This document shows, one piece after another, positions 1 to 9,069 of a stretch of 64,000 nt of DNA (within the stretch, counting starts at the first letter, position 1; each line of letters opens with the position of its first letter). The stretch is from Flavobacterium frigidimaris. Its GTDB lineage: Bacteria > Bacteroidota > Bacteroidia > Flavobacteriales > Flavobacteriaceae. The notes under the pieces are model-generated. The model ran no database searches. It saw only the letters and a program-made list of their open reading frames with translations, and was not told where the DNA came from. The stretch is taken from positions 310,001 through 374,000 of the forward strand of contig FQWG01000002.1 in the NCBI GenBank assembly GCA_900129595.1, read 5' to 3'. The position numbers and the translations under genes are program-made.

Positions 1-192
1 TTTATTGAGGAAATTGATTCATTCTTTAAAATGAGTCTGGCATTCACCATCATTTCATTACTTTTTGTTTTAAATGAAGCTAATAAGTTTAATAAAAAGA
101 ACTTTATAATCTTACGAAATTCTGCTCTTGGATTAGCTTGTTTTTTTTCAATTCTAACAATCTCATTCGCGATTTTAAATTATATTTATTAA
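1..192 (+). CDS. C-terminal end of a membrane protein (partial)
   Basis: The first 63 codons are open in frame 1 and end at TAA 190-192. The encoded tail contains two hydrophobic stretches (around residues 11-22 and 44-62 of the visible part) separated by a Lys/Asn-rich loop, so this is the end of an integral membrane protein whose start lies outside the window. It ends 12 bp before the alpha-amylase gene and may be co-transcribed with it. No family could be recognised from this fragment. Confidence 0.55.
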   Translation, partial: FIEEIDSFFKMSLAFTIISLLFVLNEANKFNKKNFIILRNSALGLACFFSILTISFAILNYIY

Positions 193-204
193 TCCATACA
201 AATT

Positions 205-2079
205 ATGAATACACCTAAAATATCATTTCAGATAAACCATTCATTCTATACCATAATTCTGTTGGCCCTCTTATTTTCTGCTTCCGCGAAAGCGCAAATC
301 CAGAAAACAGAACCGCCTTTTTGGTACGCAGGAATGAAAAATCCGGAACTACAGATTATGTTCTACGGAAAAAACATTGCACAATATGAAGCTTCGGTTT
401 CAAATAATGTGGTGATTAAAAATGTTGAGAAAACAGAAAATCCAAATTATCTTTTCGTTACTATTGATACACAAAACCTGAAAGCTTCTGAATTGGTTTT
501 CTCTTTCAAAACCAAAAACAAAGTCGCTTTTACGCAGAAATATTCGCTTAAAGAAAGAAAAGCAAATTCAGCAAACAGAAAAAGTTACGATGCATCAGAT
601 ATGATGTATTTGATTATGCCGGATCGTTTTGCTAACGGAAATCCTAAAAATGACAGCAATGCTGCTTTAACAGAAAAAGGAAACCGTCAGGATCCAAGTG
701 GTCGTCACGGCGGAGATATAGAAGGAATTATCAAAAACCTTGATTATATTTCCTCATTAGGTGCAACTACAATCTGGAACACGCCTTTATTAGAAGACAA
801 TGACAAACAGCATTCGTATCATACTTACGGACAATCTGATGTTTACAAAATAGATCCTCGTTACGGAACCAATGAAGATTATGTGCGTCTTGCGGCAGAA
901 ATGCATAAAAAAGACATGAAACTGGTTATGGATTATGTGACCAATCACTGGGGAATTACGCATTGGATGATCAAAGATATGCCAACTAAAACCTGGTTCA
1001 ATCAATTCGAAACTTTTACACAAACGCATCACCGTCGTGAAGTGATTACCGACATCCATGCTTCAAAAATAGATCAGGAAGTTTGTGTCGATGGATGGTT
1101 TGTTCCTTCTATGCCGGATTTAAACCTAAGAAATCCTTTAGTTGCAAAATACTTAACTCAAAACGCGATTTGGTGGATTGAATATGCCGATCTTGACGGC
1201 TTTAGAGTAGATACTTATAATTATTCTGATCAAACAGCTATGGCAAATTGGGCAAAAGCGATCACCAATGAATACCCGAACTTTAATATTGTGGGGGAAA
1301 TCTGGATGCACAATCAGGCAAATTTAGCCTATTGGCAAAAAGACAGTAAAATTGGCGCGATTGAAAATTACAATTCCAATTTACCAAGTGTAATGGACTT
1401 TACGCTTCAAAGTCAGGTTACTTCTGCGTTCAGCGAAGACGAACCAACCTGGGATAACGGAATGATTAAATTCTACAATAATTTTGCAATGGATTTTTTA
1501 TATCCAAACCCCAATAATCTTTTGGTTTTTGCCGAAAATCATGATACCGATCGTATGAATGATAAGTTTAAATACGATTTTAAAAAATACAAACTGGCCA
1601 TGACTTTACTGGCAACCGTTCGCGGAATCCCACAAGTGTATTATGGTTCAGAAATTGGAATGGGCGGTGACAAAAGCAAAGGTGATGCTGATATTCGTCA
1701 GGACTTTCCTGGTGGATGGGCTGGCGATAAAAACAATGCTTTTACTGCAGCAGGAAGAACTGCTGACCAAGCAAAATACTTTGACTTTACCTCAAAATTA
1801 TTCAACTGGAGAAAATCGAATGAAGCAGTTCATTTCGGAAAAATGACACATTATATTCCTGAAAACAACACATATGTTTATTTCAGATATACAGATGCCA
1901 AAACGGTAATGGTAGTTTTCAATAATAACGCTACAGCACAAACCATCAAAACAAATCGTTTCAAAGAAAACATCAAAAACTTTAAATCTGGTAAAGATAT
2001 TTTGACTGGAAAAACATTCGATTTAGCTGCTGAAATTAGTTTAGAACCAAAATCCGCTGTTGTTTTAGAATTGGAATAA
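205..2079 (+). CDS. Secreted GH13 alpha-glucan hydrolase (SusA/neopullulanase-like)
   Basis: 624-aa glycoside hydrolase family 13 enzyme, expected to cleave alpha-1,4 (possibly alpha-1,6) bonds of starch or maltodextrins outside the cytoplasm. A signal peptide covers residues 1-31 (hydrophobic core IILLALLFSASAKA). A cyclomaltodextrinase-type N-terminal beta domain (about 35-120) precedes the TIM barrel. All four GH13 regions are visible: DYVTNH (243-248), GFRVD with nucleophile D336, VGEIW with acid/base E365, and ENHD with D447. A C-terminal beta domain closes the protein. Length matches Bacteroides SusA (617 aa). Unlike the classical Sus locus, no SusC/SusD pair is adjacent; a second GH13 gene follows 218 bp later. 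Substrate preference cannot be read from the sequence. Confidence 0.93.
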   Translation: MNTPKISFQINHSFYTIILLALLFSASAKAQIQKTEPPFWYAGMKNPELQIMFYGKNIAQYEASVSNNVVIKNVEKTENPNYLFVTIDTQNLKASELVFSFKTKNKVAFTQKYSLKERKANSANRKSYDASDMMYLIMPDRFANGNPKNDSNAALTEKGNRQDPSGRHGGDIEGIIKNLDYISSLGATTIWNTPLLEDNDKQHSYHTYGQSDVYKIDPRYGTNEDYVRLAAEMHKKDMKLVMDYVTNHWGITHWMIKDMPTKTWFNQFETFTQTHHRREVITDIHASKIDQEVCVDGWFVPSMPDLNLRNPLVAKYLTQNAIWWIEYADLDGFRVDTYNYSDQTAMANWAKAITNEYPNFNIVGEIWMHNQANLAYWQKDSKIGAIENYNSNLPSVMDFTLQSQVTSAFSEDEPTWDNGMIKFYNNFAMDFLYPNPNNLLVFAENHDTDRMNDKFKYDFKKYKLAMTLLATVRGIPQVYYGSEIGMGGDKSKGDADIRQDFPGGWAGDKNNAFTAAGRTADQAKYFDFTSKLFNWRKSNEAVHFGKMTHYIPENNTYVYFRYTDAKTVMVVFNNNATAQTIKTNRFKENIKNFKSGKDILTGKTFDLAAEISLEPKSAVVLELE

Positions 2080-2094
2080 GCTATTGCAAGCAAA

Positions 2095-2232
2095 GTTTTT
2101 TTAGCCACAGATTAAAAGATTAACACAGATTTTAAAAAATCATTTTAATCTGTGGGTATTATTTTTTTTCCGCCATGAATTCACGAATTTCACAAAACAA
2201 TAATTCGTGAATTCGTGGCGGATTTTTTTTAT
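2095..2232. repeat. Intergenic palindromic repeats, terminator-like
   Basis: Two hairpin-forming units lie between the GH13 genes. The first (about 2104-2156) pairs gCCACAGATTAAAAgatt with aatcattTTAATCTGTGG. The second (2173-2221) pairs CCGCCATGAATTCACGAATT with ATTCGTGAATTCGTGGCGG and is followed by a T run (2223-2230), so it could terminate transcription of the upstream amylase gene. Both sequence families recur elsewhere in this window. Confidence 0.7.
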
Positions 2233-2297
2233 ATGCTTTTCTTTCTTTATCTTTAAGATTACTAATCACGAGTGGTTCTGGCTCAAAATAAGTTTCA

Positions 2298-3887
2298 ATG
2301 AATAACGACAATACTTCAAAAATACCTTTCGTTTGGGAAGGAGCAAATATTTACTTTTTACTTACCGATCGCTTTTATAACGGAAATCCTTCTAACGATG
2401 TCAATTTCAACCGAACCAAAACTCCGGGAAAACTGCGAGGTTTTGAAGGTGGAGATCTAATCGGAGTTATAAAGAAAATCGACGAAGGATATTTTGATCA
2501 ATTAGGAATAAATGTAATCTGGCTCACGCCTATTGTAGAACAAATTCACGACGGCGTTGATGAAGGAACCGGACTTAGCTATGGATTTCACGGTTATTGG
2601 GCCAGAGACTGGACAGCATTAGATCCCAATTTTGGGACAAAAGAAGATCTCGCCAATCTGGTCAAAAAAGCACACGCAAAAGGCATCAGAATTATGCTTG
2701 ACGGTGTTATCAATCATACCGGCCCTGTAACTCCCGAAGATCCTATCTGGCCGGAAGACTGGGTACGAACCGGAGTTGTATGTGATTATAAATCATTCGA
2801 AAATACAACAATGTGTACTTTGGTAGATAACTTACCCGATGTAAGAACCGAAAGTACACAAGAAGTTGAATTACCTTCATTCTTAATCGAAAAATGGAAA
2901 AACGAAGGGCGCTATGACAAAGAAATCGCTTCGCTAGATACGTTTTTCAAAAGAACAAAGTATCCCCGAACACCAAAATATTACATCATAAAATGGCTGA
3001 CGGATTATATCACAGAATTCGGAATTGATGGTTACAGAGCCGACACCGTAAAACATACGGAAGAAATCGTTTGGGTCGATTTTAAAAAAGAATGTGAATA
3101 TGCTTTTGAAACCTGGAAGAAAAATCATCCATCAGAAATAGTAGACCAAAACCCTTTTTATACCATTGCCGAAGTTTACGGTTATGAAATAAGCAGCGGA
3201 CAAAATTATGATTTTGGAGATCGAAAAGTGAATTATTTTGAACATGGTTTCAACTGCATGATCAATTTTGAGTTCAAACTGGATGCTCAAAATGATTACG
3301 AATTTATATTTTCGAAGTATTCAACAAAACTTCAAAATGAACTAAAAGGTTATAGCGTTCTTAATTATGTATCATCGCACGATGATCCCGATCCTTTTGA
3401 TGCACACCGCAACCGAACTTTTGAATCCGGAACCAAATTGTTGCTTTCTCCCGGAATCTCTCAGGTTTATTATGGTGATGAATCCGGCCGTTCCCTGGTT
3501 ATCGAAGACACAGAAGGCGATGCTACTTTACGATCTTTCATGAATTGGGACGATATCGAATCAAATCCTAAAACACAAAGAATACTTTTGCATTGGCAAA
3601 AACTAGGGCAATTCCGCAGAAATCATCCCGCAGTTGGCGCAGGAATACATGTTATGATCTCTGAAAAACCGTATATTTTTTCGAGAAGTTATACAAATCA
3701 AAATTATACTGATGAAGTCATAATTGGTTTAGATCTGGGAATTGGTTTAAAAGAACTTCCTGTTGATTCTATCTTTCAAAACGGAACAAAGTTAAAAGAT
3801 GCATTTTCCGGAATAGAAACAGAAGTTCAGGACGGAAAAGCCATAATCGATTCTGAATTCGGACTTGTTTTATTGGAACTTGCTTAA
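2298..3887 (+). CDS. GH13 alpha-amylase family protein, no signal peptide
   Basis: 529-aa GH13 enzyme with a TIM barrel starting almost at the N-terminus (NIYFLLTDRFYNGNP, about residues 17-31). Conserved regions: DGVINH (135-140), GYRAD with nucleophile D249, AEVYG with acid/base E292, and SSHDD with D362. A short C-terminal beta domain follows. No signal peptide or lipobox is visible, so the enzyme is probably cytoplasmic and would process imported maltodextrins after the secreted upstream enzyme. The barrel resembles MalS-type amylases, but exact specificity (amylase, glucosidase, transferase) is not decidable. Same strand as the preceding GH13 gene, with a terminator-like repeat between them. 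Confidence 0.9.
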   Translation: MNNDNTSKIPFVWEGANIYFLLTDRFYNGNPSNDVNFNRTKTPGKLRGFEGGDLIGVIKKIDEGYFDQLGINVIWLTPIVEQIHDGVDEGTGLSYGFHGYWARDWTALDPNFGTKEDLANLVKKAHAKGIRIMLDGVINHTGPVTPEDPIWPEDWVRTGVVCDYKSFENTTMCTLVDNLPDVRTESTQEVELPSFLIEKWKNEGRYDKEIASLDTFFKRTKYPRTPKYYIIKWLTDYITEFGIDGYRADTVKHTEEIVWVDFKKECEYAFETWKKNHPSEIVDQNPFYTIAEVYGYEISSGQNYDFGDRKVNYFEHGFNCMINFEFKLDAQNDYEFIFSKYSTKLQNELKGYSVLNYVSSHDDPDPFDAHRNRTFESGTKLLLSPGISQVYYGDESGRSLVIEDTEGDATLRSFMNWDDIESNPKTQRILLHWQKLGQFRRNHPAVGAGIHVMISEKPYIFSRSYTNQNYTDEVIIGLDLGIGLKELPVDSIFQNGTKLKDAFSGIETEVQDGKAIIDSEFGLVLLELA

Positions 3888-3904
3888 CGTTACAGAGACG
3901 TGAA

Positions 3905-4066
3905 GTCGGAAAATCTTTTCACGCAGATTTTAAAAAGATTTAGGCCGATTCACGCAGATCATAGTTAAAATCAGATCTGCTAAAATCTGTGAAATCTGTG
4001 GGTAACTTTTTATCTAATCCTTAGCGCACTTTGCGTAAAACTTTGCGACCTTTGCGGTTAAACGCT
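3905..4066. repeat. Dispersed intergenic repeats (two families)
   Basis: The gap before the glycerophosphodiesterase gene holds a 'cacgcagatt...aaatctgtgg' unit (about 3920-4005) and an 'actttgcg...tttgcggttaaac' unit (about 4028-4062). Both are members of repeat families scattered between genes in this window. The second runs up to the start codon and creates a false in-frame N-terminal extension for the next gene. Confidence 0.6.
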
Positions 4067-4072
4067 AAATAC

Positions 4073-4750
4073 ATGCTAAAAATAGCCCATCGCGGTGCCA
4101 AAGGATACGAACCGGAGAATACGCTAAAATCCTTTCGTAAAGCATTAGACTTACATGCTGACGGAATCGAACTTGATGTTCATCTGAGCTCTGACGGACA
4201 TATTATAGTCATTCACGACGAAACGATCGACAGAACCACCAACGGAAAAGGCATTGTAAATACTTTTTCTTTGGCTGAACTAAAATCATTTTTGATTGAT
4301 GGGGAATATCAAATACCAACTTTAACAGAAGTATTTGATTTAGTGGATAAAAAATGCCTGATCAACATTGAGCTAAAAGGTTTAGGAACTGCAAGTAAAG
4401 TTGTTGCCCTAATTGAAGAATATGTTTTAAATAAAAACTGGAACTACGAAAATTTCATTGTTTCGAGTTTTGATTGGAATTTACTGCAGGAAACATCAAA
4501 TCTAAATTCAAATATTCTTATTGGAGTTTTAACAGAAGAAGTTCTGGATAAAGCTTTGGCTTTCGCCGAATTAATAAAAGCACACGCCATTCATCCCGAT
4601 TATCAGTTATTGAATTCAGAAAACGTAAAACAAATGCAAGAAAAAAATTTCCTTGTTTTACCCTGGACAGTAGATGAAGAAGAAGACATTCAAAAAATAA
4701 AAAGCTATAACGTAGACGGAATCATCAGTGATTTTCCGGATAGATTATAA
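4073..4750 (+). CDS. Glycerophosphodiester phosphodiesterase (GDPD/UgpQ family)
   Basis: 225-aa enzyme expected to hydrolyse glycerophosphodiesters to glycerol-3-phosphate and an alcohol. Family motifs are complete: HRG (H6-R7-G8), EPENT (13-17), GIELDVHLSSDG with metal ligands E33 and D35, and the second catalytic His in VIHDE (H48). It ends with the usual DGIISDFPD motif. There is no signal peptide, so the protein should be cytosolic. The ATG at 4073 was chosen over an upstream in-frame TTG at 4031 because the intervening codons come from an intergenic repeat and the HRG motif normally sits a few residues from the start. Confidence 0.92.
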   Translation: MLKIAHRGAKGYEPENTLKSFRKALDLHADGIELDVHLSSDGHIIVIHDETIDRTTNGKGIVNTFSLAELKSFLIDGEYQIPTLTEVFDLVDKKCLINIELKGLGTASKVVALIEEYVLNKNWNYENFIVSSFDWNLLQETSNLNSNILIGVLTEEVLDKALAFAELIKAHAIHPDYQLLNSENVKQMQEKNFLVLPWTVDEEEDIQKIKSYNVDGIISDFPDRL

Positions 4751-4930
4751 TTAAAAGAATAGCCACAGATTTCACAGATTAAAAGGATTTCTCTTCCGCC
4801 ACGAATTTAGACAAATTAATTTATTTTTAAATTTGTGAATTCAGAGCAAAAAATCTGCGTAAATCGTTTTAATCTGTGGCAAATAAAAAATTTGTGCCAA
4901 TTCGTGCAATTCGTGGCAAAAAAATAAAAT
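4751..4930. repeat. Dispersed intergenic repeats
   Basis: Contains paired 'ccacagatt...' / 'aatctgtggc' and 'gccacgaattta' / 'aattcgtggc' units that could fold into nested hairpins. These are the same families as at 2095-2232. No open reading frame or T-tailed terminator was convincing here. Confidence 0.5.
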
Positions 4931-6139
4931 ATGATCAAAAATTTCGACATAATCATTGTTGGCGGAGGCGCTGCAGGTTTTTTTACAGCGATTAATATTG
5001 CAGAGAAAAATCCGAAACTAAAAATTGCCATTTTAGAAAGAGGAAAAGAAGTACTTTCTAAAGTGCGTGTTTCCGGTGGCGGAAGATGCAACGTAACACA
5101 CGCCTGTTTTGAACCTAACGAATTAGTAAAATTTTATCCGCGTGGCGAAAAAGAACTTCGTGGACCTTTTCATCAATTTTGTTCCGGAGATACTATCGAA
5201 TGGTTCGAAAAACATGGTGTAGAACTTAAAATAGAAGACGACGGAAGAATGTTTCCCGTTTCAAATTCCTCTCAAACCATAATCGATTGTTTCTTAGAAG
5301 CAACCGGAAAATTAGGCATTAAAGTACTAACCGGGCAAAGTGTTCAATCAATTTTTAAAGCCGAAAACCATTGGAAAATTGATACTCAGGACGAAAATTA
5401 TGCCACGGAAAAACTGGTTTTAGCAACCGGAAGCAATCCTAAGATTTGGGAAATGCTGCAAACGCAAGGACACGCCATTGTGAGCCCTGTACCTTCCCTA
5501 TTTACCTTTAACATCAAAGATTCCCGTATAAAAGAATTACCGGGTGTTGCGGCACAGGTTACCGTAAACGTAAAAGATACCAAACTCGAATCAACAGGAC
5601 CTTTATTGATCACACATTGGGGAATGAGCGGCCCTGCTATTTTGAAACTTTCGGCTTGGGGCGCCCGTACTTTATTCGATAAAAATTATCAGTTTACGAT
5701 TTATGTCAATTGGCTGAATGATGTTGATACCGAAGATGCCGAGAAAATCCTGAAAGACTTAAAACAGGAACACGCCAAAAAAGCCGTTTCAAAAAAATCA
5801 CCTTTCGACTTTCCGAACCGTTTATGGGAAAGTTTAGTGATAGCATCCGGAATTGAAGCAGAAACAAAATGGGCCGATTTGTCTAAAATTCAATTGCAGA
5901 ATTTAGCTTCTCAACTCACAAAAGCAACCTTTCAGGTCAACGGAAAAAGCACTTTCAAAGAAGAATTTGTTACTGCAGGCGGAATCGATTTAAAAGAAAT
6001 CAATTTTAAAACCATGGAAAGCAAGTTGCATCAAAACCTTTATTTTGCCGGTGAAATTGTCAATATCGATGCCATAACAGGAGGTTTCAATTTCCAGAAC
6101 GCCTGGACAAGCGGATTTATTCTAGCAAACAATATATAA
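4931..6139 (+). CDS. NAD(P)/FAD-dependent oxidoreductase, BaiN/HI0933 family
   Basis: 402-aa flavoprotein. An N-terminal Rossmann FAD-binding motif GGGAAG (11-16) is followed by the family-specific SGGGRCN (48-54) that binds FAD. The C-terminus carries GEIVNIDAITGGFNFQNAW, typical of the HI0933/YhiN group (also annotated aminoacetone oxidase family or BaiN-like). Physiological substrate is unknown for most members. Length is normal and there is no signal peptide. It is followed after 4 bp by the HAD phosphatase gene, suggesting a two-gene operon. Confidence 0.9.
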   Translation: MIKNFDIIIVGGGAAGFFTAINIAEKNPKLKIAILERGKEVLSKVRVSGGGRCNVTHACFEPNELVKFYPRGEKELRGPFHQFCSGDTIEWFEKHGVELKIEDDGRMFPVSNSSQTIIDCFLEATGKLGIKVLTGQSVQSIFKAENHWKIDTQDENYATEKLVLATGSNPKIWEMLQTQGHAIVSPVPSLFTFNIKDSRIKELPGVAAQVTVNVKDTKLESTGPLLITHWGMSGPAILKLSAWGARTLFDKNYQFTIYVNWLNDVDTEDAEKILKDLKQEHAKKAVSKKSPFDFPNRLWESLVIASGIEAETKWADLSKIQLQNLASQLTKATFQVNGKSTFKEEFVTAGGIDLKEINFKTMESKLHQNLYFAGEIVNIDAITGGFNFQNAWTSGFILANNI

Positions 6140-6143
6140 TACA

Positions 6144-6791
6144 ATGAAATTTAAAGGAATTATTTTTGATTTAGACGGAACACTCGTAAACTCATTAGAA
6201 GACATTTCAGATGCCATGAACAGTGTGCTTACAGGTCTAAATTATCCCACTCATACTTACGAAACTTATCAATACTTTATTGGAAGCGGTTTGCGAAATT
6301 TGGTTAGCAAAGCACTTCCCGCGACAAATAATTCAGACGATCAAATTGAAATCTGTTTTGATTGCATGATCAACGAATATCGTGAGGTTTGCACATTGAA
6401 GACAAAACCTTATGAAGGAATTGTTGAATTATTAGAGGATTTAACTGCGAGAAACATAAAATTGGCTGTTTTCTCCAACAAAGCAGATGAACTTACCAAA
6501 AAGATAGCTGCAGAAATATTCCCTGATTATTTTGACGCTGCAATTGGTTTGAGTACTGAAGAACTTAAAAAACCGAATCCGTTTGAAGCTTTAGAAATCA
6601 GTAAAAAATGGAATTTTAAACCGGAAGAAATCCTTTTTATAGGAGATTCTGATATTGATATGCAAACCGCAATTAATGCCAATATGTTTCCTGTTGGAGT
6701 TTCCTGGGGCTATCGAACAAAAGACGAGTTGATAGCAAGCGGTGCAAAAGTAGTGATCAACAATGCTTCAGAATTAATTGAAATTTTATAA
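6144..6791 (+). CDS. HAD-superfamily hydrolase, phosphoglycolate phosphatase-like
   Basis: 215-aa HAD-IA phosphatase. Motif I is FDLDGT with nucleophile D9 and acid/base D11. Motif II is the Ser of VFSNK, motif III the Lys of ELKKPNP, and motif IV is FIGDSDID. A helical cap (about residues 17-80) lies between motifs I and II, as in Gph-type enzymes. The substrate is inferred to be a small phosphomonoester, possibly 2-phosphoglycolate. The gene starts 4 bp after the flavoprotein stop codon and is likely translated from the same mRNA. Confidence 0.87.
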   Translation: MKFKGIIFDLDGTLVNSLEDISDAMNSVLTGLNYPTHTYETYQYFIGSGLRNLVSKALPATNNSDDQIEICFDCMINEYREVCTLKTKPYEGIVELLEDLTARNIKLAVFSNKADELTKKIAAEIFPDYFDAAIGLSTEELKKPNPFEALEISKKWNFKPEEILFIGDSDIDMQTAINANMFPVGVSWGYRTKDELIASGAKVVINNASELIEIL

Positions 6792-6798
6792 AAATATC

Positions 6799-6837
6799 CA
6801 GTCTCCGTTTTCAGTCACAGTCTGAAAACGGAGACTG
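6799..6837. terminator. Strong hairpin after the HAD gene
   Basis: CAGTCTCCGTTTTCAG and its perfect complement form a 16-bp stem with a 7-nt loop, 8 bp after the HAD stop codon. There is no T run, so it may act as an mRNA 3'-end stabiliser or a factor-assisted terminator rather than a classical intrinsic terminator. Confidence 0.55.
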
Positions 6838-6939
6838 CGACTGCAAAATAACAAAACCCGAATTAACAAGAATTTACAGATTCGATAAGTTTTCATTAAG
6901 ACAATTCTAATAATTTTACGCTCAGCTAAACACCATTAG

Positions 6940-7677
6940 ATGAAAGCAAAATTACTAACCACAATTTCTTTTTTTACCTATCAACTTTCTATTTCACAAA
7001 CAGAAAAACTACTTTACGGAAAAGTAATTTCTAACAATTATCCGCTTAATAAAGTTGAGGTTATCAACAAAACAGCGAAAACAAGTACGAGAACAAATGA
7101 ATTGGGAGAGTTTTCTATTTTAACAAAAGAGCAGGACAGTTTATTGTTTTTTTCAAACGATTACTTATTTATAAGATTAAAGCTAACTTTGAAAGATCTG
7201 GAAAAAAGCTATCTCATTATTGAGATGAATCAAAAAGCCGAAGAATTGGAGAATGTTGTAGTTTCCAGATCTGTTTTTAATAAAACTGATCTTAAAAAAA
7301 TCGCCAATAATAGAGAAGAAATAAATAAAATTAAAATTCGCAAGCAATTTGACGATGTTACTACCAAGGTTACTGTTTATGATGGTAAAATTAAAAATGC
7401 TATAAATATTAATTACCCGATTTTTGACAAACCGAAGAAAAAGATTGAGCCACGTGACGATCATTTTAAGAAACTTGCCATCGCTTCTTGTCCTTCAGAT
7501 TTTTTTATCAAAAATTTAAAAATAAACCCCGAAGAAAAAGAAATTTTCTTAAACTTTTGTAATGCCGATCCAAAATCTAAAATACTTTTAGAAAAATCAA
7601 ATGATTTGGAATTGATAGATTTTCTATATGCTAAAAATGAAGAGTTTAAAAAGTTAAATCCAGAAATTAAAAACTAA
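6940..7677 (+). CDS. Secreted carboxypeptidase-regulatory-like domain protein, copy 1
   Basis: 245 aa. A signal peptide (about 1-20, ending SISQ) precedes a short carboxypeptidase-regulatory-like/TonB-extension beta-sandwich (about 22-95: LYGKVISNNYPLNKVEV, TSTRTNELGEFSI). The following 150 residues lack a recognised domain and end in a conserved block containing FFIKNLKI, FLNFCNADP and DFLYAKNE. The next gene is a paralogue sharing the N-terminal and C-terminal blocks while the middle has diverged. The location is probably periplasmic or outer-membrane-associated, and the function is unknown. Confidence 0.75.
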   Translation: MKAKLLTTISFFTYQLSISQTEKLLYGKVISNNYPLNKVEVINKTAKTSTRTNELGEFSILTKEQDSLLFFSNDYLFIRLKLTLKDLEKSYLIIEMNQKAEELENVVVSRSVFNKTDLKKIANNREEINKIKIRKQFDDVTTKVTVYDGKIKNAININYPIFDKPKKKIEPRDDHFKKLAIASCPSDFFIKNLKINPEEKEIFLNFCNADPKSKILLEKSNDLELIDFLYAKNEEFKKLNPEIKN

Positions 7678-7686
7678 AATCCATTC

Positions 7687-8436
7687 ATGAATGTAAAACT
7701 GCTTACCACAATTTCTTTTTTAACGTACCAACTTTCTTTTTCTCAAACAGAAAAGTTACTTCACGGAAAAGTCCTTTCTAACAATAGGCTGATTAAAAAA
7801 GTAGAAGTTATTAATAAAACAGCCAAAACGAGCACCAGAACAAATGATTACGGTGAGTTCTCTATTATGGTAAAAGCAAAAGACAGTCTGTTGTTTTTTG
7901 CTAAAGACTATTTTTTTACCCGACTAAAAGTAACTCAGGAAAATATTGATAAAAATAACATTCTTGTCAATATGGTTATCAAAGCCGAAGAATTAGATGA
8001 AGTAATCGTAACTTCTTTAAAGCTTACTCCTTTTAAAATTTCCCAACAAGATATGGATGCAGCAAAGTTCTCAAAAGACAATCAGTCTTTACAAAAATAT
8101 ACTGGTGTTTATGACGGAACGATCCCAAATGGTATGGACTTTGGCCGAATGGGAAAAGGAGTCTTAAATCTATTTAAAAATAATAAAAAAGAAGAACTGG
8201 AAAAGAAAACTTCAGAAACGGTTTTCAGAAAACTTGTAGGGGCATCAATCCCTTCCTCTTTTTTTACAAAGGACCTGAAATTACCCCCTGAAGAAGTTCA
8301 ACTTTTTCTTGATTTCTGCGATGCTGATCCAAGATCTAAAAACCTTTTTGAAAATAATAATGTATTAACTACAATGGATTTTTTATACGCTAAAAATGAA
8401 GCGTTTAAAAAGGTAAAAGCGGAATCTAAAAATTGA
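7687..8436 (+). CDS. Secreted carboxypeptidase-regulatory-like domain protein, copy 2
   Basis: 249 aa, tandem paralogue of the preceding gene with a 9-bp gap. It shares the signal peptide, the TEKLLHGKV and VINKTAKTSTRTN blocks and the C-terminal FFTKDLKL / FLDFCDADP / DFLYAKNE blocks. The central segment (about 105-185) differs between the copies. This pattern points to a local duplication followed by divergence of the middle part. Function is unknown; secretion is inferred from the N-terminal signal. Confidence 0.75.
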   Translation: MNVKLLTTISFLTYQLSFSQTEKLLHGKVLSNNRLIKKVEVINKTAKTSTRTNDYGEFSIMVKAKDSLLFFAKDYFFTRLKVTQENIDKNNILVNMVIKAEELDEVIVTSLKLTPFKISQQDMDAAKFSKDNQSLQKYTGVYDGTIPNGMDFGRMGKGVLNLFKNNKKEELEKKTSETVFRKLVGASIPSSFFTKDLKLPPEEVQLFLDFCDADPRSKNLFENNNVLTTMDFLYAKNEAFKKVKAESKN

Positions 8437-8439
8437 ATC

Positions 8440-8916
8440 TTATTTATTCAGCCACCAGATACTCGCATTCAGAATCCCTGCAAAGGCAACCCAAACCATA
8501 TAAGGAATTAATAAATAACCCGCCGTTTTATTAATCTTCAGGAACTTTAAGTACGTTTCATAAATCATCAGCCATAAAAGAGCAATCTCGATTAAAGCCA
8601 ACATTGGGTTTTTTAACCCAAAGAATATATACGACCAGATGGCATTTAACGTCAATTGAATCAAGAAAAAACCTAACGCTTTTTTTACTTCTTCGTTTTG
8701 TTCCTTTATTTTATCCCAAACCAAGCCCGCTGCAACTGCCATTAAAATATAAAGTATCGACCAAACCGGCATAAAAACCCAGTTGGGCGGATTAAAACCC
8801 GGTTTTATAATCGTGGGATACCATGTTTCAACGCTTGGTCGGGTTACAGTACTTGCAGAATAACCTACCATTAAACAAATAAAGAGCGCTATGACGATTT
8901 TGGTGATCTTGTTCAT
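8440..8916 (-). CDS. tspO: TspO/MBR family membrane protein
   Basis: 158-aa five-helix membrane protein of the TspO (peripheral benzodiazepine receptor) family, which binds tetrapyrroles and related ligands. Family features seen are WYPTIIKPGFNPPNWVFMPVW after the first helix, LTLNAIWSYIFFG in the middle, and a final helix ending LNASIWWLN. The stop codon lies 3 bp from that of the convergent gene. A TAnnTTTG-type -7 element (CAAAAATA on the plus strand, 8934-8941) lies 18 bp upstream of the start. Divergent from mvaD. Confidence 0.93.
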   Translation of the reverse strand: MNKITKIVIALFICLMVGYSASTVTRPSVETWYPTIIKPGFNPPNWVFMPVWSILYILMAVAAGLVWDKIKEQNEEVKKALGFFLIQLTLNAIWSYIFFGLKNPMLALIEIALLWLMIYETYLKFLKINKTAGYLLIPYMVWVAFAGILNASIWWLNK

Positions 8917-9044
8917 TCTATTTAAATTTTATCCAAAAATAGTTAAAAAGAAAGTTTAAACCATAGAACTAATCTAAGTTGATTTTAGTTTAAGATTTCC
9001 TTGCATTTTCTTATATAACTTATATGGTAAAAATATTTAAAAAC

Positions 9045-9052
9045 TATCTTTG
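9045..9052 (+). promoter_or_regulatory. TATCTTTG -7 element upstream of mvaD
   Basis: TATCTTTG matches the Bacteroidota -7 consensus TAnnTTTG and sits 17 bp before the mvaD ATG. No good TTG -33 box is visible about 19 bp upstream (TATGG instead), so this is a one-element match. Confidence 0.5.
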
Positions 9053-9069
9053 CCAAAATTTTATAATTC

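Noticed and set aside
205..3887. Complete starch-utilisation (Sus-type) locus
   Set aside because: Two GH13 genes are present, but no SusC/SusD pair or regulator lies within the window, so a full locus cannot be claimed.
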